A DNA stretch of 64,000 nucleotides from Sanderia malayensis (GCA_013076295.1 RQOL01000863.1:1802180-1866179); one strand, 5' to 3'. Positions 33,001 to 45,300 are shown, counted from the first letter of the stretch. Numbers and translations: made by a program. Notes: a model not told the origin generated them from the sequence alone.

Positions 33001-36000
33001 TAAAAGGCAAGAGCGTATGGGTGGGAAGAAGAGAAGTGCTCCCACGTCATCGTCGTCTTCGTTTTCGACGAGAGATGTCGTGCCTCCGCCGAGAAATTCC
33101 GCCGATTGCTCGTGCACCGAGAAGACGAGGGATATATCGGTTCCGACGTTGCAGCGATTCAATTTCTCGTTGATTCAATTGACGAGTAATTGGTCATCGG
33201 TGGCTGCGAGTGTGCTCGGTGTGTCATCACTCGGTGATTCGGCGTTTTGGAATAATGAGGAGAATCGACGAAATCTTTTGAACGAGAAACGAATTCTCTC
33301 TGCCGAAAAACTCGATCTGTTTGTCGCATCTCTCGTTTCAAATCCGTTCCCCGTCGTGTTGGAGAATTTTCTTGCGACAATTTGTCGTGAATTTCCCGCG
33401 GCCGATTTGTCACTGATTGAGATTCTTGACATGCTTTCTCAGCCAGCTCCATTGTCGTTGGAAGGAATTCTCTCCCAAGAACAGCAGACAGCCAGAGTCA
33501 GATTCAGTCAGCTAGTTGTGAAAAGATTCATCGGATCTGTAGTGCGACGCTTAAGTCTGCATCTCAGCAAAAACAACGGCGTTGATAGCAATTTGAGATA
33601 CCAAATCGGACGATTCACAAAACAGAAAGAAGATAACAAAGAAGATCGCATATACAAGTCACTCAGGTATGTATAATCACTGTCGATATATATTAATAGG
33701 CCACTGCCAGATTACGCAAGTACATCTTGATATTGGATGCGTGTATGGACCACTGGGTTAAACACCATGTGCGCCTCCAAAGCTTGTTGAATACTTGATT
33801 GAAGAGTGCTCCATATTTAACTCACAGCTCTTGGAGTATTGCAAGTATTCTCTGAATGGAAACAATACTTTATCTTACAAAACATCAGCTTTTGACAGAC
33901 CTTTCTCCTCCTTTCTTTTCCCTTGACAGTCCTCTCTTCTACCTTGACATTCCTCTCTTCTATCTTGACATTCCTCTCTTCTACCCTGACAGTCCTCTCT
34001 TCTTACTTGACTCTTCTTACCTGACATTCCTCTCTTCTACCTTGACAGTCCTCTTTCTACCTTGACATTCCTCTCTTCTACCTTGACAGTCCTCTCTTCT
34101 ACCTTGACAGTCCTCTCTTCTACCTTGACATTCCTCTCTTCTACCTTGACAGTCCTCTCTTCTACCTTGACATTCCTCTCTTCTACCTTGACATTCCTCT
34201 CTTCTACCTTGACAGTCCTCTCTTCTACCTTGACAGTCCTCTCTTCTACCTTGACATTCCTCTCTTCTACCTTGACAGTCCTCTCTTCTACCTTGACATT
34301 CCTCTCTTCTACCTTGACAGTCCTCTCTTCTACCTTGACATTCCTCTCTTCTACCTTGACATTCCTCTCTTCTACCTTGACAGTCTTCTCTTCTACCTTG
34401 ACAGTCCTCTCTTCTACCTTGACATTCCTCTCTTCTACCTTGACAGTCCTCTCTTCTACCTTGACATTCCTCTCTTCTACCTTGACAGTGCTTTCTCGTC
34501 CCTTGATAGTCCTTTCTCCTACCCTGACAGTCCTTTCTCCTCAATTGACAGTCCTTTTTCCTCCCTTGACAGTCTTTTCTTTTTTTTGCAGATCTTGTCT
34601 TCGCTCCTTCTCTTGGCTTTCAGTCATCGAGATATTCAAGGCAGCACAGGCTGTTATCGAACCAGTGCGAACTGGCATCTCCAAAGCCCAGCCTCGAGGA
34701 ATCATGTCCGATCTATGTGGAATATCAAGACCGCGAAGCACTGGACCGCAATCCATCCTTGCTTCAAGTACGTTTAATGCATTGTTTCACCATTGTTTCC
34801 ATTGTTTCACCATTGTTTCATTGTTTCTCCTTTTTCCATGCATTGTCCTTTGTTTCACCAAGCCACTATGCCTTAAAAACTCGCCCCACGCTATTCTCCA
34901 GTTACTCCCTTTCTTGTTCAAGCCTACTTCTAAAACTAGGTAAACCATCGTGGCTTAATAGCACTTTTCAATCTCAGCAAAGCTATGGCTTCTTAAATAG
35001 GAATAAATGGTAATAATGCATCATTTTGCATGCAACACTCTTGATTAATATGGTTTTTAATGCTTCGTGTTTTCTGTTTTTATTTCAGTCCCAGGCATGC
35101 AGGCCCGCCGCTCGGCAAGCAATTTGAGAACGTCCAACATCACGATTGCAGCCAGGTAATTTAATCTTTGTTATGTTTTCTTTTGGGGATTCGTAGCTGA
35201 AGATATCAGTCCTTTAATAGAGAATACTTGTTCCTATTCCTGCATGGATGGCAGACTAGTATATAGTATAGAGAACCATTGCTTTTGAGAGTTCTCAGGT
35301 TAGAGAGCTATCAGGTTAGAGAGAGATTAGCAAAGCAAACATAAATGTTTAAGGCTGGTCTTTTATGGTTCTTATTCAAAACAACGCAATCTCGTGGCCA
35401 TTATAGCATTCCTCTATTTTCATTACTCACTTGCAACATCTCCTTTGCTCAAATCCAGGCTACAATCAGAGGCCACCAGACTCCGGCCCACCAGACTGAC
35501 GGAGAGGGAGGAGGCGTCTGCTGAGCATGACGCCGAGGGCCAAACGCCTTCGAGCAGTTCATCGAGTCTGCGCACTGGCAGCTGGGCGACTGGTATTGAG
35601 AACAACCTTGGATTGAATTCACCACTGGCGTGGACTTTGAACGGACACATCAGAGTTTCGGAGACACACAACAGGGCATTGCCAGATTACGTAAGTACTA
35701 CTCGCCCCCCTTCTATGGCTATGAGTTATTCTGATATCACTGCTAAAGCTTTATTTTGACGGAGGTACACGTATAACTTATGCTCATTTTATTTTAGTTG
35801 CAGAACATCGCAGACATGTCAATGCTTGCCTCCATCCACGCTGGCAATTGTTACCTCGCTCAGATGTACGGCAGGCTTGTGAAAGAGGCTGTCGATCTTG
35901 CCACCGAGCTGATAAAGGAGGAGCTCACGAGAACCAGCTCCACCGCAGTGTCATTGAAATTCTCCAAGGAGGTCAATGAGGGCTTGAAAGCCTATGCCAA

Positions 36001-39000
36001 AGATTACAACAAAGACACGCGTGACTGGATGACACATGTTATCAACTCCATTGAGTCTCAGTTGAGAGTTGGATCAACGTTTGACACCCGGGTAACACTT
36101 TGTTATTTCTTGTATTTTGGCAAAGACTTCATGTAAGAATTTCAGAATACCCTGGACATATCTTACATGTGCTAACCCTAAACTTTAACCTTAACCTAAT
36201 CCTAACCCTAACCGTATACCTTAGGATATTCTTACATGAAGTCTTAGCTGTGTCTTTTTATCAAACCTGGATTCCTTATACAAGTTCTAAGTTTTCGCAA
36301 TATCGAGGTGAATTGCTGTACGCTCTCCTGACTAGTTCGCTGCATCACACCATGTAATTACATAACAGATAGCCAGATAAGCTTCATTATACAGGTCATA
36401 ACTACAATTACAGTGCGTACAGTGTTTAATGGCGAGTGTATGTTTGTAGTATAGTGGACTTGTCATCTTTGATTTAACCTATGATAATCACTGATCTTGA
36501 AAGTACTTATTTTGCGAGCTGTGAAGATAACCCAAGCTCTTAATGATCAACTTAGCCAATGACCTCTGCCCCACGACCTCTGAATCTTGACTCTTGGCTC
36601 TTGATCCCTGCGTTAGTATTTGTTGTATGCTACTCTGTTTCAAGTACTTTTTGCTTCATTCGTAGCGTTACACGACCCGAACTCTGATGCACGAATCGAG
36701 TGGTTTGGAGAACAGCAGTTTCGGACGGCCGCCAAACATCGGCCAGTCTTACGTGTCAAAGCCAGAGGAGTATCTTGTCTATCTTCTAAAGCAACGCACC
36801 GATGAAGCTCACAACGCTTTTCCAGTTATTGATCTGATGAGGTATGCAGTTCTTGCAGTGTACTTAGTTTATCTTTGTCAGATGAATGCTTGCTAATAGT
36901 CCACTTTTTGATAAGGTTGGTTTGAATAAGACCTGATATGGAACTGTTGAATTGCTTACGATAGCTTGAGCTCAATTGAGTAAACAATAAGCAATATTGT
37001 TGCCTTTGTTAAATTGCTTACGATGGCTTGGGTTCAATTGAGTAAACAATAAACAATATTGTTGTCTTTGTTAAATGGCCTACGATAGCTTGGGTTTGCT
37101 AACTTGGATCTGTTTTGAATATGCTCTGTGATCTGCAGTTGAGGCGTTTGTCATTCTCAGTTGAACCTTTTAATAGCTTGTCACTTGTGAAACAGTTGTG
37201 AAATTGCAGCTTTGGCTCTTGTGTATGTACTCCTTTAGTTTAACCAGGTAGGCCTGATGACGTATATGTTGTTTTCTTTCAGCTATAGCCACATGACTTT
37301 TGTGTTGGATGCACATTTCTACATGCTGAAGAAATGGCCTGCAAGCATGACGTCAGCATCAGCTGTGCAGGATTACCACTGCGCAGGCGAGGCTGAGACG
37401 AAGGGGCCACGTGCTCAGCCGTCTATTGCTTCTATTGACGACGGGGAATTGCTGAAATTCTTCTCGCTGTCGAGTAAAGAATTCGACTGTGGTTTATTCA
37501 AGGAAAGAAGCAACGCGATTTTGACGAAAGCAAAATCACCCGATGCCTGGCTACGATCTAATGCATTGGATGCTAACGAGAATGGTTGTGGAACAGTTAA
37601 CAGTCATCGGTGAGAACTGTGACGTCATCCATAGTAGATCTTGCATGTTTCACGAATTAAGCACCCGCTTATAAGAACCTGTGAATTTTTCATCCAGCCT
37701 ATTGTTCAAGAACAATAGGCTATTGTTTCTGCTATTGTTTTGAGCAGAAGTTTAGCCCAACGGGTTTTTAATTTATTGGTTCTTATATACGGGTGTTCAC
37801 TGTATACCATCAGCTTATGCCCGTCCCAAACATCGCCATGATACAGTAAATTCTAATAATATATACGGTGTGTTAATCTTAATACTGTATGTGTTATTCT
37901 GATTAAAATTGCCATGCAATGTTTTATCTTTTGCTTACACAGAGAGCAATTGAAAGTCGACTGGAGTTTGACAATTTCTGCCTTTGCGAAGCTCTTCCTT
38001 GCGGAGGCGCCTGGGATGGAGAGGGATTGCTTCTTGGCAGAGCACGCCGGATCAGCTGGACGGATATCGAGGTAAGCATCAATCATCTAACTCCCGTATT
38101 TTTGTCTGCTGACCATTTGAAATCGACGAGGAGCTTTATCCTGCCCGGGGGGACATATTACAACCAATGAATCAAGGATTCCAGAGTGATATTTCTGTTA
38201 AAAAAAAAAACAATAGCCTATTGTTTTTTAACAATACGTTCGGTGCAACATTTGCGGATCTTATTGGATGCTAGAGTGATATTTCTGTTCAAAACAAAAG
38301 AAGAACAATAACCTATTGTTTTTGAACAATATGCTGGTTGCAACATTTACAGGATCCTATTGTGAGTCTAGTCATGCGCCTTTGTTTGACAAGAGACTGG
38401 TGTATAGTATGGTTTTCCTTTCACAGGTTCCAGAGGTCACTCGCTGCCATAAGAGAAGAAGGCTCGGCAGGCAGCTCTCCAGACAGAGGGAATCGTCCGT
38501 TGACAATTAGCATCAAGAGAAACAGTTTTGTCAGAGATGGCATCAAAATCATGCTCTCGGTGTGTTCAAAGATACAGCGACCCCCGTGTTAACAGTAACT
38601 TTCTATTGTTTACCAATGGAGGTGATGCTTTTTGCAGGGGTGAAATAACTTACTCGTGTTGTCTTTTCTCTCCTAGCAAATGGACAATCATCCATTCAGC
38701 AATTTAACCGTGCGATTTGAAGGCGAAGAGGGAGCTGGGCCTGGCGTCAATCGAGGATTCTTTACTGGCTTTGCCAATGCATTGATTGGGCATAGAAAGG
38801 TGGGTGTAAGTCGTTTTACATTTTCATTTGCCAATGCCAATCAATCACTGTCAATGTCAATCATTCACTGCCAATGCCAATCAACCACTGTCAATGTCAA
38901 TCAATCACCAAGGCCTATTTTCGGATGTGAAGCTCTTGTATATGCTAGTTTTCATACCAGCCCTTCGTGTTTTACAGCTTGGCAATTGGCAAGGTGGTCT

Positions 39001-41465
39001 TCTCTGTCAGCCTGGACAGCTGCCCGAACAAGCTAACGTTTATGCGCCGATTAGTCAGGCGACTGTTGCACGTGCAGTGCTGATTGAAGGACAGGAACAA
39101 CAGGCAATGGTATGTCTTTATATATACATCTTTCATACGGATCGTGTCTACTCGGTGGACCACTTCTGCTCGGTGGACCACTTCTACTCGGTGGACCATT
39201 CAAGCATAACAATGACGTTCTTTTGTTTTTCTTTGCTTCTCAGTTCTTCGAGCATCGCCAATTGATCTACGAAGGCATTGGGCGATTCATTGGTCTTGCA
39301 TTATGGTTCAACCAAACAATACCAATCGTTTTCACGCGGCCTATTCTCAAGTTCCTGCTCAATAAGTAAGTATAGTTATTGCATGCTATGTTATTCTGCT
39401 ATGCTAGTGTACGCCCTGATGTCTTTCATGACTTGCAGAAAGCTGTAGCCCTTGATCTGCTTGATTTATTAAGCGGTGACATTGATTAATAGCAAGGTCA
39501 TGGAATTTCATCGCATCTGTATTGTGTGCTTTTTATCCAGGGAAAAAGAGATTGTATTTGAAGATCTTGCTTTTCACAACTCGAGAATATTCGATAGTCT
39601 TTCACAAATGGTCATTGACGCTCGTTCTCCGCTTATGTCTGAAGAGGATTTCCAAGATACGTATTGCTGCAATTTCGAGGTATTAGAATGGTCATTAGAA
39701 CTGCTGAATACCGAGTGCTTAGAGAACGAACACTCATGTCTTTTTATTTTCGTATTGCAGGCAACAGTTGACGGTATTGTCCAAGAGCTAATTCCTGGTG
39801 GCTCGCAAGTTAAAGTAACTAAAGATCGTACCTTGGAATACGCGAGGTAAGCTTGACGTTCCCCCAATCCAAAACTGGATTTGTGTCAGATTACAGTAAT
39901 CACGTATTTATGAGGCTTCAGATTGTAGTGGCAACTGGCTCTTATTGCTCAGTATTGTGAGTTTGACCATAATCTGGTTTTAGATTAGTTTCGACTAATA
40001 ATCGTTAATCACGACTGTATCTAGCTTGGTTAGACTGGGCCTGTTAATCGATAATCCAACAATGAATCTATTTTCAGATTATATGCAAAGTACACGATGA
40101 TCGATTCAGTTCAAGCTGAGCTGCAATCCCTGCAAGTCGGATTATACCAGATGATTCCTAAACAGCTGTTAGAACCACTCACACCTGAGGTACTTATTGA
40201 AACATTCCTCTTTAACTGAATAGTAGTATATGTACCCCCTGGCTTTCTTTATCACTTATGCAGCTGAATCAAATTTGCTATGATGCTTGGGGGGTAAGAC
40301 TGTCTCTTTGCTTTGCAGGATCTTCAACTTCTCCTGTCTGGTGGGGCCGAGAATGTGGACATCACAAGACTGAAAGGCATGTTTCGATTCAACAACTCGA
40401 GAGTTTGTTCAAAAGCAGTTCTAGACATATTCAAAGGGTTAGTAATTAGCTATACGCAGCTACAATTTCAGTCTGCAGTGGGACCGCGAGGAAGGGTGTT
40501 GCTGCACTTATGGTGTTAATATCTCTGCAAGTATCTATTCTACCCATCCAGTTAATTGCACCATTGGCTGCATTTGCATTGTCCAATGCACGGTAGATGC
40601 ACTCCAGTATGCACTGAATGCTTCCTGTTCATGTTCATTGCTTCTTGAGTATAAGTGCTTCGTTATATTCGTAGATGGTTTTGGAGCATCGTAACCGAAA
40701 TGAGCTCTGCTCAAAGACGCCAGCTTTTATATTTTTCAACTGGCTCTGCTGCCCTGCCTGCCTTTGACAACAAAGTTGGCAACAACGGTATGTGTTCTTT
40801 ATTGTTGATACCCTTCAGATAGCCAGGCATCATTGCCTTCATGATGTATCCATAGGCATATGTCTATGCGTATCTGTACATGATAGCGTATATCTCAACC
40901 CCGGTTACAATAGTCGACAAGAGTTCCTGGGAAACTGAAAATTCAAAAATTGTTTTGGGCTTTATTCAACCCCTACTCCCTTTAAAACAATGGCGTTTTC
41001 GCAATCAGAGCCCTGTGATAATCATACAAAAGGAATTGTATTGATAGTGTACAGGACTGCTTTATATGTCCCTAGTGACAGTGTCGCTTGGGGGAGGAGG
41101 GGGGGATAAAGGTTACATACAAATTTGCGAACGCTCAAAGTATTCCGGGGTTTTTCACATCCAAATATCAGTTCTCAGACATTATAGGTTTCAGTACAGA
41201 ATAGCTTAACAAAGGCTAGTATTGTTGCGTTCACGCAAGCATTCATACCTGATGGCAGTCTCGTGTTAACATACCCATGTTTTCTTTATGTGTATTGCCA
41301 GAGGAACTCATGGTCACAGTCGATGTTATAAGCAAAAACAATTCACCTCTGCCAGTCGTCAGCACCTGTGGCCAGCGGCTTAGCCTACCTCTTTACTCAA
41401 CGAAGAAGGAGCTAAAGAGAAAACTTTTGCAAGCAATCCAATGCCAGACGTATGGCTTAGGCTGA
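21083..41465 (+). CDS. UBR5: UBR5-type HECT E3 ubiquitin ligase, atypical domain set
   Basis: HECT ligase that passes ubiquitin through a catalytic Cys. 32 exons: 21083-22252, 22562-22832, 23476-23626, 23809-24149, 24299-25285, 25748-25954, 26431-26534, 26740-26857, 27253-27516, 28205-28360, 29380-29522, 29861-30205, 30511-30570, 30809-31595, 32580-33666, 34592-34767, 35089-35155, 35459-35690, 35798-36091, 36666-36841, 37283-37609, 37943-38071, 38427-38559, 38677-38799, 38978-39109, 39244-39365, 39541-39679, 39761-39846, 40078-40189, 40319-40437, 40675-40787, 41302-41465. Phases agree; 2944 aa (human UBR5 2799). UBR5 anchors: N-terminal ligand-pocket region (ISSSYIAVLLKNGKVCRF), YWWG region, ankyrin-like helices, VIEPVRTGISKAQP, HECT domain (~2575-2944) starting VRFEGEEGAGPGVNRGFF, catalytic C2913 (VSTCGQRLSLP) 31 residues from the end as in human. 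No UBA, UBR-box zinc cluster or MLLE found. An RRM-like segment (~1155-1280) occupies the UBR-box position. Could be a diverged paralogue. Confidence 0.85.
22881..22911. repeat. (CA)n microsatellite
   Basis: About 15 CA units in intron 22833-23475 of the UBR5-type gene. Confidence 0.95.
24924..25056 (+). repeat. Coding minisatellite, (DTNDASNTKDAS)n
   Basis: 9 bp units (GATACCAAT, GATGCCAGT, AATACCAAG) in exon 5 of the UBR5-type gene encode a D/N/T/A/S tract. The same units make up the intronic minisatellite at 28945-29300, in the opposite orientation. Confidence 0.9.
26061..26145 (+). mobile_element. Possible tRNA-derived SINE fragment
   Basis: Box-A-like TGGCTTAGTGGTTAG at 26069-26083; the box-B region (GCGGGCTCATTTTGCGAG) is degenerate. 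It lies in UBR5-type intron 25955-26430, next to a TTAATGCTTTATTAAGCC mini-element. Confidence 0.35.
26870..27135. repeat. Intronic repeat, (TT)GGAGATGTAGCATTA
   Basis: About ten diverged ~20 bp units (GCTTGGAAGATGTAGCTTTA, TTGGGAAACGTAGC, CATGGGAGACGTGGCATAAG) in intron 26858-27252. They look related to the GAGACGCAGTATT repeat of the next intron. Confidence 0.8.
27675..28150. repeat. Intronic ~21 bp tandem repeat, ACTTGAGAGACGCAGTATTA
   Basis: About twenty units in intron 27517-28204, alternating CGCAGT and CGTAGT. Diverged relatives occur again at 29555-29735. Confidence 0.9.
28467..28765. mobile_element. Probable MITE, AGGGCCGCGGAGAGG type
   Basis: Starts CAGGGCCGCGGAGAGGATTT and ends near CCCCTCTCCTCAGCACTGG, giving weak inverted ends. 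The interior has GGGCCCCTGGTCAAG and GGGCCCCCGGGTCAGTG. No coding content. Confidence 0.45.
28785..28935. mobile_element. MITE with ACAGTAAAAACCCGCATATA termini
   Basis: 151 bp with perfect ~26 bp terminal inverted repeats (ACAGTAAAAACCCGCATATA..., complement at the 3' end) and TA at both edges, typical of Tc1/mariner-derived elements. The core has AACAATAG/CTATTGTT hairpins. It is the best-preserved copy of a family seen elsewhere in the window. Confidence 0.9.
28945..29302. repeat. 9 bp minisatellite, GGTATCATT
   Basis: About 38 units of GGTATCATT with GGCATCACT variants in intron 28361-29379. Every reading frame is open, so apparent long proteins here are artefacts. Confidence 0.95.
31820..32410. 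repeat. 82 bp tandem repeat in UBR5-type intron
   Basis: About seven units (TGTCTACACTGTCTATTGTT, then CTGCCTCTTTGGCCTCGCCA and TTATAGTCTACCTTATGG). Units are over 90% alike by eye; partial relatives flank it to 32575. It occupies most of intron 31596-32579. Confidence 0.95.
33895..34565. repeat. 21 bp tandem repeat, CTCTCTTCTACCTTGACAGTC
   Basis: About thirty units alternating ...TTGACAGTC and ...TTGACATTC, running up to the polypyrimidine tract and acceptor of exon 34592. The strong purine/pyrimidine asymmetry leaves frames open on both strands; not genes. Confidence 0.95.
36122..36247. mobile_element. Short inverted-repeat element with telomere-like core
   Basis: Ends AAGACTTCATGTAAGAAT and ATTCTTACATGAAGTCTT are complementary. 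The core reads TAACCCTAAACTTTAACC and CCTAATCCTAACCCTAACC. It lies just after exon 35798-36091 of the UBR5-type gene. Confidence 0.75.
37661..37805. mobile_element. MITE, ACCCGCTTATAAGAACC type
   Basis: A diverged copy of the 28785 element: ends ACCCGCTTATAAGAACC and GGTTCTTATATACGGGTG, core AACAATAGGCTATTGTTT. In UBR5-type intron 37610-37942. Confidence 0.8.
38146..38346. mobile_element. Degraded or nested MITE hairpins
   Basis: Two successive cores, AACAATAGCCTATTGTTTTT (38211) and GAACAATAACCTATTGTTTT (38305), each followed by GGT(G/T)GCAACATTT. Probably two overlapping copies of the same family. Confidence 0.65.
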
Positions 41466-42349
41466 GTTTTTGAATTTTTGAATTTTTGATTTTATTTCGT
41501 GTTGTTTGACTTTGTATACTCAAGCGTTTGTTCACAACAATTGTTTGTTTCTTATGTAATTCAATTTGATTGCAACATTTAGCATCGCGCTGTTCTATTA
41601 CACATTGTCTTGTTTTGTTCTTCTTAGCAGTTACTACCCCCGTCCACGAGCCTCGATTTACGGCAATTTGCTATGTAATCACCGGGGGGTATAAAAGGCA
41701 CGCGACATTATATCTTAGTGGGTTCTTTAGGTAGCTGTTACTGCAAGCATGCGTTTTAGCAACGAAGTATCAGAAATGGGGGAAAGGAAGATGATGATGA
41801 TAAGATAATGACAATGATCATGATGACGAAGGTAAGAGAAGAATACGAAAATAAAGTTCATGTTTTACGCATTTTACGCAATTTCATTGACTTTTAGCAA
41901 TGTTGTAGCATTATATTAAAGACAGCATGCGAACATTTGGTATGATTTTACAAATCATTACAATATTTACTAGTGGCATATTATATGCGTTTAAATTTGA
42001 GGCTTTGTGATGATAGCTCTTCTTTTATTTTCAAGAACCTGAACCTGCAAGATGGAAGTAATATGATAGAAAGTGCTTGGACAAGAGGCTAGACCTCAAG
42101 CAAGGGACTATGCAAGACTTCAGGTAGCAAACTATGCAAGACTTTAGGCAACAGACTATGCAAGACTTCAGGCAACAGACTATGCAAGACTTTAGGCAAC
42201 AGACTATGCAAGACTTTAGGCAACAGACTATGCAAAACTTCAGACAACGGACTATGCAAGACTTCAGGCAACAGACTATGCAAGACTATGCGATTTCTTG
42301 TTCTAAGAGGGTAATACTTCGATTAAGTCCATAGCATTTGACACTTACC
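41466..42349. other. Intergenic, UBR5-type gene to Cys-rich gene (convergent)
   Basis: 3' regions of two convergent genes. It holds a 24 bp tandem repeat, CTATGCAAGACTT(C/T)AGGCAA, about eight units at 42108-42292. An AATAAA at 41850 is a possible poly(A) signal for the UBR5-type transcript. Confidence 0.6.
42108..42292. repeat. 24 bp tandem repeat
   Basis: About eight units of ACTATGCAAGACTTCAGGCA plus ACAG, in intergenic DNA between two convergent genes. Confidence 0.9.
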
Positions 42350-45300
42350 TCAGTTTAACTTGTATACCCTGTTTGTGAACTCTTTTCCAGCACAATGGTA
42401 CGAATTATACGGACAATCTTCATATTTCTCAGCAACGCAAGTAGTTGCCTCGCCATCTTTTTTAGGTTGGATTTTGTCTTCACTTCCACTCCAACATTCG
42501 CCTACGGAGTTCAATATATTCCGTATTTCATTACGCATGTTTTCCATTTCAGAACTGTCCAATCAGCGAGGAAAACATTGCGACCACATGACTTGGACAA
42601 TGCTGTGGTGTTGTGTGATTGGTCAGTGCAATTCAAAAGTAAGTCAAACTTAGATGAGATTCGAATGGAAGGATTTTTGTTGCGAAATAGACAGTTCTTG
42701 GAGTAGAGTAAAGTTGTTGTCGGAGATCTAGCGGAATGAAACTTACCATAGAACTGCACCCCAAACGTCGTGTATCCATCTGCTTTGGCTTTCTTAGCGC
42801 ATCTGCAGATCATTAGTGGAGCATACGTATCCCAGTTCTTCCAGTCAATCAAATGCCCGTTCCAGTTATTAGCATTGTAATCTCTTTCATTTGAAATGTA
42901 TGCTGGTAGAGGTCGTGGTGCTTGGTTCTTATCGCCATAGCAGCCCACGGGCTCGTAACTAATGTCGCATGCTAAAACGTTAAAAGGACGCTACGTCATC
43001 ATAGTCAAGCCTCTCTCGGGAGAGGGACAGAATTTCATGAATGTCTTGGGTATTAGATAATGCTGATCTGACCATAGGAAAGCCTGGGTGTGGGACTCGC
43101 TTACAGCTCCACACATCCATTATTCAAAGGTCCATTCTTGGGTGTAGGGGGCTTTTTTGTCGTGTGTGCATGAAATTGCAGAGTTATTCGGAGTTGAGTA
43201 TGCATGAGCTGAGAGATCCTATTACCGTAGTGCTTCCATTAAACCCCCCTGGAATAGACGCCACCTAAAGCATCAAAAAAATTTAATAAACGCCCCGGGC
43301 GCTTAATCGAAGCATTACGGTATAGCCCTTGTGTTTGTTCTACGGTCTCCCTTCATGACGTTTCAGAGCCCCTACGGTCTACTTTCTTAGCTACTTGTTT
43401 CTGATTTGAGCAAACCTGTTGGTGCGATTCTGTAGACGAAGTTAGTCGAATCAGTGCCAGTGCACACGTTGTCCTTTGCGCCACAAAACCCGTATTTTCC
43501 ATTCTTACACTGCACTGATTTGCCGAATTTATTATGGCCGACATGCGCCTCTTTTCCAGAGTAGCATTCCCCTGGAAATAGAAATGGGACAATGTTGTTG
43601 AAGTTGGGACTAAATTCGGTCAATTGTTTGGTAATATGAGCCACGTTTGCTTACCGTAGAATTGAATGCCAATCATTTTGTGTCCTAATTTGAACGATTT
43701 CTCGGCACACCTGTCAAACAAATAGTAGCAGATAGAAGTAGCAGTAAAAGTAGTATTAGTAGTAATAGTAGTAATAGTAGTTAGCAACAGTAGTAGTACT
43801 TAGTAGTACTAGTAATAGTAGTAGTAGTAGTAGTAACAGCAGTAGTAATAGTAGCAGTAGTAATAGTAGTAGCAGTAGTAGTAATAGTAGTAAGAGTACA
43901 CGTTTTTTTTATAAGAAACCACTTTATAAGAAACTTACTAGTAGAATTTGTGCCAAATTACAATAGATTCTTTTGTTCTATTGTTTTCCTTAACAATAGA
44001 AAACAATAGACAATTTAAGAAACTTTTACTAGTAGGGCTTGAGCTAGGTTTTTTATAAAATAAAAAACGTGGTAGAGTAGTAGCAGCGGTAGTAATGGTA
44101 GTAGTAGCAGTAGTAACAGTAGTAGTAGCAGTAGTAACAGTAGTAGTAGTATTAGTAACATAAACAATAGCAGCATTACCGGCAGATGAATCCTTGCAGA
44201 TATGTGTCATAATTATTCCAATCAATATAACGGTCGTTGAAAACATTGCTTGTTGCGTCACGCTCATTGATAATCTAAGAAATTAACACTACAAATTGCA
44301 TTCAAACAGATCGCCCTTTGTGCTTTTGATACAACCCCCGTGATGGCGTATTATAACTTGTTGTATATGAGTTGATGTTATCTTCTGTACGGGGGTTAAA
44401 CTTGACGCAAACACACCTGTGTTGACATTGCACGATTGGATACGTCATCTTGAAAGCAACCAATCGGCTCCACTTTGTACTTGCACGTGTCCACTAATAT
44501 ATGCAATTAGCAAGAGAAAATTATGATAATTATGAAAAGTTATGATCTCTTACAGCCAGATGAGTTACTTATTTTATCTAATTTGTTTAGTAGTACATAA
44601 CGACAATACAAGTAGCTATTTGTTTAGTTTAGTAGCAGTAATTTGTTTAGTATTTTATCTTGATTTGTTTAGTAGAGAAATATCGAGACTTACACGTGAA
44701 ATCTTCAGCTGATGCTGCTGCCAACATTTGCAGAATGAGAATTCCCAGAAGATACCTAAAATATATTTATGTTGCTTGGTTTGTGTTGTGATTAACTCTT
44801 GTTGCTTATTTTCATGTTGTTTTGGTTCCAAGACATATCAAAGCAAGTCATAGTTGCAGAAAGACTGCTCATGACCGGATTAAACTGGGATAACCCTGGA
44901 TTTTGGATCATATAAACTGGATTGGATGTACTGGATTGAATCTGGACTTTGGATCAAATACATTTGCTCTTAAATACACACAGGTAACTATTAATTGATT
45001 ACTTTATATTTCACAATATTTTTCTTTCGGGAAGCTGTTGAAATATTTTGAGACGCCTTGCTCTTAAAGGGCTACTCCCACCATATTTTTTTATTCCATT
45101 TCTGGGTAGTTTTTGGCGTAAAAACAGGTACTGCAGTTTTTAAATTTTTAAATTCGCTCATTAACACCATTTTTTACGCCTCCAAACATGCACATTCCAG
45201 AAAAAAGTCGGGCAAAAAGAAAACTGGGGCGAGGCCGGTGTGACGCAGATGCCGGAACGCAGAAAATTTACTTTATTGTGTTCAGTACCAAAGCTCGCAC

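Noticed and set aside
34017..34943. Long repeat proteins (TFLSSTLTVLSS on plus, GRREECQ on minus)
   Set aside because: Products of the 21 bp intronic tandem repeat; exon 34592-34767 of the UBR5-type gene uses a different logic and is supported by homology.
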